64,000 bases of DNA from Brachyhypopomus gauderio (lineage: Eukaryota > Chordata > Actinopteri > Gymnotiformes > Hypopomidae): contig NC_135212.1 in assembly GCF_052324685.1 (NCBI RefSeq), positions 13,441,410 through 13,505,409 on the forward strand, read 5' to 3'. Under the pieces are notes generated by a model that did no database searches, had not been told where the DNA came from, and saw nothing but the letters and a program-made list of their open reading frames with translations. The position numbers and the translations under genes are program-made. This document shows, in pieces, positions 36,741 through 50,505 of this stretch (the stretch's first letter is position 1; each line of letters begins with the position of its first letter).

Positions 36741-37404
36741 ATACCTTTACACCCCTATTCACTGCATAAATGGATGCTGGTTTAAAATCTGTTGATGTGT
36801 TTAGATGTCACCATAAGATGATCGTTTAGATACTTCTCAAAATGGTGATTTTTGTTCATTTTTAAAGTTATTTACATAATCACAAAATGTAAAACAGTAA
36901 ATAATACAATTTCATTCTGTGGTTTACCAATCCCATCATCAAGAGGCATGTGTTCTCGTATGTATGTTCGTGTTCATTCAAAAAGAAGAATAATACTAGT
37001 AAAAACAAACATGATAGGATTCTACCCTTTGATATAATCTCTACTAAAATTGCACAAAAAACATGAGTCATTTTAGGCTTTCCTTGTTTGTGTTTATTGC
37101 TTCTATACTAAGGACGGTACCACAAAAGTGCTAAAAACATACAAGCTGGACACAACATGAAAAAATTAAACATATTGGTAAACAGAAAGAAAAGTTTTTC
37201 ATTTCACAAGCAGGCCTATTGTGATTTAAACCAGATTTCCCATAACTGGTTTAAATAAAGTACTGAAAGTTCGGATTTCTAACATAAAATAACATTAGGA
37301 TAGGTGTAAGCACATGTAATATTTTAGTGCGATTAAATATTTTAGTGTAATTTTTAGTGTAATTAAATTTTAGTTACTGATCCTTCAGAGAACTCACAAC
37401 AGGT

Positions 37405-37560
37405 ATTGGAGCGACGTCATCGGCTGCGCGAGAGCGGAAGGACTCGCGCGCGCGCTCGCCTCCTCGTCATTGGAGCGACGTCATTGGTTGCGCGAGAGCG
37501 GAGAGACTCGCGCGCTCTCGCCTCCTCGTTATAAGGACCGTAAAGGCGCCTGTTCGTCTC
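37405..37560 (+). promoter_or_regulatory. alyref: alyref CpG promoter with duplicated CRE/CCAAT module
   Basis: Two adjacent 64-bp copies (37405-37468 and 37469-37532) share ATTGGAGCGACGTCAT, GCGCGAGAGCGG, GACTCGCGCGC and CGCCTCCTCGT. Each copy has a CREB/ATF-type GACGTCA and an inverted CCAAT box (ATTGG). A weak TATA-like TTATAAGG sits at the end of copy 2. The block is the only dense CpG cluster upstream of the ATG at 37657. Confidence 0.75.
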
Positions 37561-37656
37561 CTTGGCCGAGTTAAAGGTTTGACTGGGGGCAGCGCGGTAG
37601 TTTACAGGCTCGTTTTTTTTAGTCCGCGGTGGTATTAGCATTAACGAAACTAAATA

Positions 37657-40247
<2,591 letters not shown>

Positions 40248-40513
40248 ATGTTCCTGACTCCATTGGCCTGCATTCCTCTTCCCACACGGGCGAGCGGTCG
40301 CAATGGTTACAGCTTTGAACATGCCAGACGTTTTACACTTAAATGTATTCAGATGCGATTTAAACTTGTGTACCAATCTTTCTCATTTTAAATGCTGCGA
40401 AGTGTTTTTTACCTACTTTTGGTTTGTTTTTAGTTCCTTTTTTGAAAACCTGGTCTGACTGTAGGATTTGATTGGGGGGTGCTTGTCTTTACCTTCCCTT
40501 TGTAGATCATTGT

Positions 40514-40519
40514 AATAAA
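40514..40519 (+). terminator. alyref: alyref polyadenylation signal
   Basis: AATAAA in TGTAATAAAACC lies about 270 bp after the stop codon. The downstream sequence CTTCGTTTTGTATATG is T/GT-rich. Confidence 0.7.
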
Positions 40520-40554
40520 ACCTGCAGTACATGGTATACTCTCAATGCCTCTTC

Positions 40555-40869
40555 GTTTTGTATATGAATAATGTACAGCTGTTGCACAAGTTTGAAGTCT
40601 GTTTTTGTACAAATGTTGATGAGTGGCACTGTTAAAATAGCTTTCTCAAAGCTGTTGTAACTGATTTGGCAGATTGTTTTTGTAGTTTTACTGCTTGATG
40701 TAATTCACTCAAATATAAATCGTGCTTTAAAAGTCTTCAGGTGTACTGTGCAATGCTGAAAATGGAGATGACCTTAAGTGTGGGCTTTGCTTAAAGTTCT
40801 TTGTAAGTACATCGATGTATCTGTATCCAAAATAAGTGAATTCTGGGTTGATGTTGGCACAAGTTTTAT

Positions 40870-40924
<55 letters not shown>

Positions 40925-41680
40925 ATACATTAATTAGATCAAAACCTCTTAATGTATGCAAGATGCAAAATTTAAATTTTCTTTTAGCTCCTTTTTCATT
41001 CTGTCCACTAGATGTCGGTCACACTTAACCATAGACTTTATGGCAAGAGCATTAGACACTTGCTTCGCTGGGGTGGCCCTCCCATTTTCTATGTAGCCGA
41101 TTAGTTCCGTTTTATGGAAGGTTTATGTGCCATCACTTTTAGGATTACGTTTTCTGATGTACATTAGGGGACGTTCAAGCATAAAAGTGTCTAAACGCCA
41201 GCTACTACTGTTAAACAGTTCTCATGCCCAGCAGGTCCAAACAACGGGAAGATATTACATTTATAAGAAATGAACACAAAATGCAGCATATAAATTATTA
41301 GCGAAGACCCCAATCACAGATACTGCATCACGTCTGCGTGCCTGTTGAAATATATGGAGACGTGAGGATAGACGTGAAAATGTGTAGCTGGGAGTTGATG
41401 CTGTCCGTTTACTCTCATGACCTTACAAATTAATCCAAAAGATGGTGCAGAATGCATTTTAAACTATTGTGAATGCAAACCGTAAACATGTAAATTGCAT
41501 CTGAATTGCAAGATAAAATGTTAATATATATACAAATCAAATCAAGGTGGCAAATTCAGTTTAGCTTCATTTAATTTAAAGACACGAAATGCCGAATTTA
41601 TTCGCATGCTGCGACATCTCTAAACTGAAACTACTAAACTACTCTGAACTTAAACTAGCTCAATTCAACACATCTACTGT
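40555..41680. other. Intergenic, alyref to arhgdia
   Basis: The stretch contains an (AT)n tract at 40875-40920 and otherwise unremarkable AT-rich DNA. No gene is supported. Confidence 0.5.
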
Positions 41681-41689
41681 ATGGGAAGA

Positions 41690-41885
41690 CTCGGATCATT
41701 CATACGGCCCAAACATTTCTGCGCATGCGAAGAAACATTTCCTGCACACGCACGTGCGCACTCTCGCGCTTCGCTATTCCCGGAAGCGTGTCGCGCGCGC
41801 TGACATCGCCGCTCCCTCGTCGCGCCATTGAAAAGTCAGTATCGCTCGCGCTAGCCTAGCGACCCGCAGTTCCCGCACTTCAACG
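41690..41885 (+). promoter_or_regulatory. arhgdia: arhgdia promoter and non-coding exon 1 (putative)
   Basis: A CpG-dense patch contains an NRF1-type GCGCATGCG at 41721-41729 and CACGTGCGC near 41751. It ends in a strong donor, CAACG/GTAAGA, at 41885/41886. The first coding exon of arhgdia begins with its acceptor only 3 bases before the ATG, so an upstream non-coding exon is required. This is the best candidate and gives an 8.6-kb intron 1. The link itself is inferred. Confidence 0.6.
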
Positions 41886-42272
41886 GTAAGAAGATTTATT
41901 AATAAAAAAAACCCGAAAATATTAAATATTCCGAGGACACTCGACCGCGGTTTACAGTGTAATTGAGTTTTTGTCGGTCCCGACTGGTCTTGTGTGTGGA
42001 GAGCTATCGAGCTAACGTCGGCGGGGTGACTAACTTCACACGGCTGAAGTTGCTGGCCCGCCTCGCCCGCGTCGGGACACCGAGATGGCGGTTACCTCAG
42101 CGCCGCGGTCCCGTCTCGGTCCCGCGGTCGGTGGGGCGACGAGCGCCGTGAGTTGTCCGCGGTCCGGCTGTGAGCTGCTGGGTGCCACACGGACGGAGTG
42201 GCCGGTATTGTGTCGTCTAGCGTGCTAGGAGGCTAATCAGACGACGGTCCGGCCACATTCACCACCGTGACG

Positions 42273-42416
42273 GTGTCTCACTCTCACTTCGGTGTGTTTA
42301 GTGTCTCACTCTCACTTCGGTGTGTTTAGTGTCTCACTCTCACTCCGGTGTGTTTAGTGTCTCCGGTGTGTTTAGTGTCTCACTCTCACTTCGGTGTGTT
42401 TAGTGTCTCAATGTGG
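42273..42416. repeat. 28-bp minisatellite
   Basis: Four full units (starting 42273, 42301, 42329 and 42375), one 18-bp short unit (42357) and a partial last unit share GTGTCTCACTCTCACTTCGG plus TGTGTTTA. Copies differ by at most one base, so the array is young. Confidence 0.92.
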
Positions 42417-45400
42417 AGTGTGGTGAAGTTTGTGTGACCGCGCAGGGAGTGAACGTGAGGCCGTCACCCACACGGAGCCGTTTGGTCTCGTATAACATGA
42501 GTGGGTCTGTGTTGGAGGGACGGCTCGGTAACGGAGGATCAGTGTAGTTAGCGAGGTAGCTGCGTGTCAGATACTACCACGGGTAGCTTAGCTAGGGGGG
42601 GGGGGTGAGGTAGGGGGTGAAAGGGTGAGGTCGGGGGTGAGGTAGAGATGAACTATTCCAACCGAGGTCCAAGAATGGTGAACTTGAGGTCTTGAGCGGA
42701 TGAGCGGAAGTGAGCAGGCGCTGCAGTGTAACCCGTATTAGTTATACAGCCACACTACTGTGATCTTCACTGGGTTCCGGCATCAACAGTTGATGTTCCT
42801 CTAACTTCTCCCAGCGTCCTACATTGAGGCCGTGTGGTGTGGTCCAGTTTCATGGACGAGCCTGCTAGGCTAACTTGGCTGTCGAGCTGGGAGATAAGAA
42901 GCGACTTCCTGTGTTGTTGAAGTGAACAAGTAGCTGAATGTCAACGCTGCGGGTCTCCTGTTAGTCCTAACTGCTCCTTCACGGTTATTCATCGATCTGG
43001 ATTCACTTTGTAGCGCCAAACTAGACGGACTACGTCTACGGGTTTGAATAAGCTGATCTCGTTTTTTGTTTCTGTGATTTCATTAATACTGACGCTGTGT
43101 TGCCGTGATTTAAGTTTGAGACATCAGAGATCTTGAACTTGCGCTAAGGCTGCTTTACGAACTTTAGATTCAACATTTGCATATAAATTTATATGCACGC
43201 ACAGAAACGAGGGAGAGATGGAGGGGGTGCTCTGGTGTTGTGTGTGCTGCAGCCGAGCCCGCGAGCCCAGCTCCGTCTTCCTGCCCGCGGCGCGTGCGGT
43301 GGAGGTTCTAGTCGTTTCTCTCGGAGGAAGTGCGGGGCGGTGTCTGCGCGTTGTTCCAATACTTTAACTTATTTTCCTAGTCAAGCTACACATATGGGGA
43401 AAATTGCGATTAAATTTTAACTGCTGTATTTGTCTGAGCTTATTAAAATAGATTTGACTATACTAATCTTGTAAAGTCGTGTTGATATGCGCGTACTTAC
43501 GACCATAAAGTAGATACTACGTTGATGCCCCCATAAACACGCAAATCTGAATTCTCTTCTTCCTGCATGGTTTGAGGGGGCACACACATTTAACTGCCTA
43601 ATAATTGACACACATGACAACACATGACGGTTCATTAGCTGTTCTTGCTGTGTACTTCATGTCAGAACTTGGGGTGCCCTCTGCAAATTAGCTACGACAA
43701 CTGAATGTATGGTGGAAGCATGTCTTTTCCTAAAAATGTTTTTTTTTTTTTACAAATTATCTTATTCCAAATGAATCACTTCTGGTCTCAGAGATGATTT
43801 ATGCAGCTCTGGCTAAGGAATTTCTGTCTGAACATGTATTGTCAATTTCTGCATAATTTAAACTACAATGGACTACCTGCTCAATAAATTAAATAGTTAT
43901 TTTGTTCAGAGAAATAGTCTCTAGAGAACAAACTCAGAAGAGTGTCCTATATTGGATCCATGACCCCGTTTTCTTTTACTGCATCATCTAAGTGATGTGT
44001 ATGGCAGTTATGGATGGAGTAAATATCTTCACAGGCCGTTACTGATCTGTATTTGAATATTGTGCTCGGTGCACATGGGGGATCTGCTGTTTGGACCACT
44101 CTGTTACAAAACGACCAATAATGGTACCTCACTTATGAATCTTAATTGATGCATTCTGCGTTTGCTTGTTCATTAATTATGTACTTTACTGCGCAGTACT
44201 GTTACCATGGAACTTTACTTCCCAGATTAAATTAACATTATTTGTTTAGATAACTTATGAATGATGAGCATTAGTCTGTCGCATATTATGTTCTGATTTA
44301 TTTAAAAATGTGTTTTCAAGACACAATGTTGGATATTTCTGTAAAAGGCTCCTCTAAACACACGAAGGCTTGATTTATTATAGCACAGTAGCAAACATTG
44401 GTGCCCTTTTTCCACTACTGTTCAAGTGTATTCTCAGTGATTGGATCAAAACCTTTATCTGTAAAAGAGCTTGAAGAGTTCTGGCAGAGGAAGCAGAAGA
44501 ATCAGGAAGCAGAAATCACGCAATGCTGCGTCACCCTGAGCGCGTTTCCGCTCACGGCTCAGTGCCGCCCCCGTGACTCTGCCGAGCACCGTCTGAATGA
44601 GCTCTGGACCTGCTCACTATGCTCTGCTCTTGTTTCTCTTTACTGTGAGCTCCTGACAGGAACTCCATGTCCTCTGTGCACGTCTCTGGCTGAGGATTAC
44701 AGCCCCGTGATTGAGTTGACGTTCACCAGATCCTCCAGCTCTGCTATATATCCATCTGTATTGCTCTCATCAGCCTGGAAGTGATTGCATTTCCTTCATC
44801 GATATACCGTCTGGGGGGCAGTGCTGACAGCACGGCTGACGCGTTCTGGGGCTAGAAGCGACCGAGGGGTGGAGGGTGTCTTGTAGGGCGGTTGCTAGGG
44901 CAGCACTGCCTCCTTACCCCTCCCCCTTCCAGGAGGAGGGCAGTGGCCCCTTTGCTGACACAGGGAGCCCTGGTTCTGTTCATTCCAGGCCTCATCCTGC
45001 TTTGTTCTGTTATTTTAGACATGACGTTTGCAGGTCGCTTGGCAGAACCATCTGATCAGGATGGTCCGTGGCAGGACTGTTGGTACAGACAGTTCGCAAC
45101 TTTAGTGTAAAGAGTGAGCAAGCACTTCATCCATACAGTTGTGGTCAAAGTGGGAGTGTGTTTCTGGGCTATTGGATTTCTAAAAATAGTGAATTTTTCA
45201 ATTTCTAAAGCCTACAGTGTATTTTCTTGTGGAATTATGATGCTTATTGTGATATTCACATTCCGATTGATAAAGAAATGTAAAAAAAAAAGCATGATCA
45301 ATTAATATATTGTTTGTGTAGACATGAAGTGGTGAGACTAAGTGTGTGTTTGTGTTTCACACTGTCAGCCACAGGCAAAAATCTGAGCGATACTGCCTAA

Positions 45401-48400
45401 AGAGGTCAGATCCGCTTCTGAGACGTGAGGCGTCGCCTGTCTCCTCCGCACTGACGAGTCACGTGTGCCGTCTCGCTGCTTTTCCTTCCGAGGAAAAGAC
45501 GAAGGAGGAAGTGGCACAATTGAGTCGGTGTGAAGCATTTAAATAGTGCATGCTGGGATGCGTTATGTAGGGAAGGTTACAGTAAGAGCTGCATTTAGCC
45601 AAACAGGCTTTGCTTCCTATAGCATCTCAAGCTAATCCATCAGTTAATCAGCACAACTTTAATTAGCACCTCAGGGCAATTAGAAGGGCAGCAAGGATGG
45701 TAAGAGATGGTTTGAACGAGCTGTTTGAGACAAAGAGGTATAAGTGTTCCTCTTATGAACGGCCTTGCACCTCTGGTAATGAAGACATGGTCCTGATGGA
45801 AGTGAATTAAACGCACCATGAGTCATCAGGCAGTGACGGTGTTCACACTTTGCCAGTAAGAAGCGTGGGAGAGAATCCATCCCCCAAGTGTTTAGGAACA
45901 GTCACTGTTGGGGATGATTACTATGTTCAAGGAGTAAAACCAACCAGTACACGAAAACGATATTACCCTTACAACGCCCACACAGTAGCCCACACCAAAT
46001 ATATCCGCTTCCACGCCAAATGACTTGAATTACCTCAAATATTGCCTCTGACACTTTATAGTTATAATTTGGTATAACCATGTGGAACACCAACATTAAC
46101 TTGGGTGTCTGAGGGACTAATTGAACAAGATTCCCATGAACAACACTATAGGTTCTGTGTTTGGAAATATTCACAATTGTAAGTCGCTCTGTAATCATGT
46201 AAATGTAACCGCTCTACATTTTGGTCACAAATATCTCGTGAAAAAACTGCTGGTCCTTTTCCCTCCTTGTGCCTTTATTATAATGTTGAAATAATAATGC
46301 ATATTGTTTGTATTTGAGCCAGTCCTCTTGCATCATTCCTTGTTTTTCTGAGTCCTCTGCTCTGAGCTTTATTGAAGCCAGAGTTCTGTGTGTTTAGATC
46401 TGCACACGTACCCGCCCTTTTAACCTGGAGGACTTTGTGTGGCTTCATCTCACCCGCTCCTGCTGACTGATACACACACTTGTTCTGCACACACCCTCGC
46501 TTGTGTGCAGTTTCACATGTTCAGTGCACTCACGTACACACTCGAGCGTGTGTGCATCCTCACACATTCGGTGCACACACACCTTTGTGTGTGTGCAGGC
46601 TCTGTTGCCTTCCTTTGTGTGTGTTCTTCCTCTGTGTGTGTAGTGCCGCTCTTTTGAACTGTGTCACTGCGTCCCTGTGATCCATGACTGAAAGGGTGAA
46701 TCTCTGCAGGGGACGGGAGTTTTGGATTAAAGGTCAGAGTTTAGATTTCTGCCATTTATTTGAAAACATCAGACAATTTTCAAGTGTGGAAATGAGGGTT
46801 GTAACTGAAGTACTTTGGTGTTTGAGCTGCAGAACCTAATTTTACAGAGTTTAGTGAATTCAAATGAGTATATAATGTCTTTTTTGGAGAAATGAAATGG
46901 TGGAGAGAAAGAGGAACTGCATAGCCATGAACCAGCACTCTTCCTCTCTCTGGGGACTTGGAGCCATTCCTTAATTAACAGCAAAACCCTAAACTCTGGT
47001 CTGGTCCTGTGATCATCTTCATCACACTCTTGGCCCAGTTACTGTGTTCTTCTGTGTGTCCTTATTAGGCAAGGAACCTGGCCTGGATCAGGAACGAGGA
47101 AAAGGTAGAACATAAAGAAAAAATTGTCCTCCAAACCAACTGAAAATGACTGTCCTTGTCCAGTCTGAAGTCGTTATATTTAAGTCTCGTTTGTCTGCTG
47201 CTTCTTATTTGGCAAAGTTGTTTAAATATTTAATCTCACCCCCTACGTGTCTTCGATGGTACGGTTTGCTCTCATTTTCCAGTGTGGTTTACAATAAGTA
47301 AACTGTAGACCTGTAATGAAAATCAAAGATGAGCAAATTACTGCAAAAACAGTCCAAGGTTGTATTTTCAGTGAAAGAAAACTTGACTACAGCTTGATGA
47401 TGGCTTGAATCTAGACTAGAATAATGGACAAGCCATTACGAAGTTCATAAAGACGAAGTTCTTTTACACGACTATGAAGTGAGGCACAATATTATAAATG
47501 AGACACTGACACGGAGCAGGAAGGTTGTATCATCTACACCTGCTTCACCCCTCAGTGGAGGGCAATTTAAATACACAGGCTAAGCTAATGAGGGGGGGGG
47601 GGGGGGGGGTGCGCTCAGTATTAAGATCCTGTGATTGTGTGCTGAGACGACTCCGCCCCCACACCTCCCCCCCTTGCTAATTGCAGGGATAATTCAGTCT
47701 CAGGGGGGTGTTCATTAGTCCCAGCGAGGTCTCTTTTGTGTGTCAGTTTGTCCTCTCCATCTACGTCCCTTCACTTTGGACCCAAGAAGCCTCATTAGCT
47801 ATAATCCCAGATTCAATCATCATACTAAGACGGTTGTTTCTCAGAAACACGCCTGATCTGTGTTGAGATGGTGGACCTGTTGGGCTGATGGTTTCAGTGT
47901 TTTAATGGTAGAAACCTTTCACTGGGAGTTTAATGACATCTGTGCTGGTAACGTGGGGACACGGAGTAGCTGGCTGTGGGGAAGAGAGGGAGAGGTAGAG
48001 GGAGAGAGAAGAGTCTCATGCTGGCAGCACCATATGGAAGGTGTGGGCTGGCTGCTCTGTGGACATGGCTGCTGTTTAATGGGGCTGTCTGATCTTCTAA
48101 CAAAGCTTGCGTTGGATCATTCGGTGTCTTAAGAAAAGATGATACGAAACTGTCTTGTTCTCCCTCAGGCTGCCGATCGTCACAGCCCCCCAAAACATCT
48201 GATGTGGGGTTCATTGCTCACAGGGTCTGGTCCCAAGTTCACTGGAGCCACGTGGGAACGTTGGGGTGGCTGAATTGGTCTCTCTGAGGCGAGTGGTAAA
48301 GAGCCACAATATATTCAGTTCTCCAATCTCCTCTCCATCTGCGAGCTAAATGGCCCTTCCAGGCTTCGGTTACGCTTGAAACCAAGTTAGCTAGATCGAT

Positions 48401-48969
48401 ACATCGACCTGCTCTGAGTTTAGAGTGGGCGAGCAGTCCTGCCCTCATTCTGCTCTGCGGTTTTGCTTGGCTGTGTTGTTCAGGAGGTCTTTTGTTAGTG
48501 TGTGCAACAGGTTTATTATTTTTATTCTGGGCATTTTTTCTCTGGTCCTGCCCATTCTGTTGGCATTACCAGGCTGCCAGCTGTTCACCAGCTGTGTCCC
48601 TCCCTTCTGGGTTATGACTTATGAACCTAGTTATGTGCAGAAAGGTTGAGGGCGTTTTCTGTTCTCTGCAGACTTAAACAAGGTGCTCTCTGTTTTGATC
48701 TCTCCGCCTGTCTCATTTGGTAATCCTCACCGGTTCTGAACATGTGTCCTAGGGGACTGACCAATCAAATCGTTGTTTTATTTCCTTCTCCGGTGGTGGT
48801 ACCATGGGTGAGCTGGACCTGGGGAGGTGATGCAGCGCGTGTCCCCGACACCAAACTCCTGGGCCGGGCCACAAGCACCCGACCGTGTCCAGGGTGATGT
48901 AGGAAGCACAGAGGTTCCTTGAACGGTGCCGTGAGTTCGAGGGTTTTGTGGCAGGCGTGCAGCTCACAT

Positions 48970-50353
48970 TAGGGGTGCAGGAAAAAATCGATTCGAGCTC
49001 GAATCGCGTTTCTAACATTGAACGATTCAGAATGTAATCTCATTTTCAAAAAATGGATTTTTTTTGGTGCGTTTGTGCCTTCTCAGCCACCGTAGTGCTA
49101 GGCAAAACAAGGCAACAGCTTTGACTATGTGCAGGCATGCTAGTAAAGCTACAGCGGGTTGTGTAGTGTACGGTATTTGTTGTTGCGCCGCTAAAGTATG
49201 AAGACCAAACGGCTCCGCAGTCTTTAAAAGCAACCATTTGGAAACACTTTAGATTTTACCGTCAACCTGGCCCGGATAAGAATGGGCTTGATCATTTGCA
49301 CACGCATAAAGAAGCTACAGATGATATTCGGGAGTTACAGTGATTATAACTCCTGGTAAAATAAAGTTAAAATAAAAATAACTTGGTTCATTGAGCACTC
49401 TAGTTTTGTCCTAACTAGATATTTAGACATAATACTGCTGTAATACTGCGAAGTCGTGGTCAGAGGTGAACTTCGTTATAGCCAGTGTGTATTTTATTTA
49501 AAATAATTAACACTCTTGAGCCACTGTGTCTTTGGACATAGATAATGCCGTTTGCTGTGATGGATAATTAAAGTCTAGCTCTTATTTATGCATAGAAATG
49601 TAAATCGACAATATAATCTGTAGCGTCTTTATGCGGATAAATGAGGGGAGTCGGAATTCGCCACAACACTGTCGCACATGAAATGCTAGACACCGTTCAG
49701 AAACTGATCAGTTCAGTTAAATGTATTCAGTTTAGTAAATATATGTGGCTTTTAGAAAATACAGTATATTGTATATATTTTTCATCTGTGAAGTTGAAGT
49801 TCTAGCAGCTAACGTAAGCCTACCCATTTATTTAATGTAACAGCACTTTTATTTTTGGAAGCACTTTCATATATTTTTATATTTTTGTGATTTGTTAAGG
49901 AAAAACGTGTAATTTTGTTTCTGGAAGTGGCATGGTCTCAGAAATGGACAGCTAGCCTAAGCCTAATTCTTGTACGAAGCAAGTTTTTACAGAAAGAGCA
50001 GTATTTTTGTATAATAAAATTTTTGAGTGATGGCCAGTTCTGGCAGCTAGCCTAAGCCTACCAATTTTATTTATTTTACTACAGTTTTATTAGTTTAATG
50101 TAGTGTTCTGAGTGTCGGCCTCAAACAGACAAGTTTTCTTGGATTTACTTTTGTGTGTTTACATTATTTCAATATGTTGATAAAACCTTTACAATTATAA
50201 TATCTTAATAAATGTACTCTGCTTCCATGCCAGCAGACCGGAGTAGCTTGTTTTGATTTGATTTTGATCGGAAAATAATCGTTTTTGAATCGAATCGTTG
50301 GGATCTGAAAGAATCGAGGGGGGGGTGTTTTAGGGTTAGAATCGTGACCCCCT
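48970..50353 (+). mobile_element. hAT remnant with partial BED finger
   Basis: The left edge reads TTAGGGGTGCAGG and the right part GTTAGAATCGTGACCCCC. AATCGATTCGA / GAATCGAATCG words cluster at both ends as subterminal repeats. The plus strand near 49.19-49.34 kb reads SLKATIWKHFRFYRQPGPD, the start of a BED zinc finger; the second half is degraded. I could not find a matching 8-bp duplication, so the boundaries are approximate. It lies inside arhgdia intron 1. Confidence 0.6.
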
Positions 50354-50460
50354 TTGCTAACTGGACTTTAAAAAATGTTTTAGTTGTCTTCGCTGGTTTT
50401 GAATGCTGTCCAGTTACCACAGCAACACATTCTCTGTCTGAGCTTCTAGTACGAAGCTCT

Positions 50461-50465
<5 letters not shown>

Positions 50466-50499
<34 letters not shown>

Positions 50500-50502
50500 T
50501 AG
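50466..50502 (+). repeat. arhgdia: (GT)n tract replacing the pyrimidine tract of an acceptor
   Basis: About 15 GT repeats followed by GCGCGTAG directly precede the acceptor of the first coding exon of arhgdia (exon begins 50503). There is no normal polypyrimidine tract in the 40 bases before the splice site. Confidence 0.85.
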
Positions 50503-50505
50503 ATC

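Larger units (their letters stand above)
41886..50502 (+). other. arhgdia: arhgdia intron 1 (putative)
   Basis: The first 1.5 kb is GC-rich, holds the 28-bp minisatellite and a G-run at 42595-42605, and could contain alternative first exons. The middle, 43.4-48.9 kb, shows a CA-rich area near 46.46-46.64 kb, an 18-G run at 47592-47609 and no supported gene. The right part holds a hAT remnant. ORFs of up to 128 codons here lack domains. Confidence 0.5.

Noticed and set aside
44398-44784. 128-codon open frame in arhgdia intron 1
   Set aside because: No recognisable domain, no convincing splice sites, and the start frame runs through AT-rich sequence.
45130-45160. Possible Tc1 end (ACAGTTGTGGTCAAAG)
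   Set aside because: Only about 16 bp match a typical terminus, with no partner end or transposase.
46278-46680. CA/TG-rich stretch with histidine-threonine frames
   Set aside because: Simple repeat composition, with no coding evidence.
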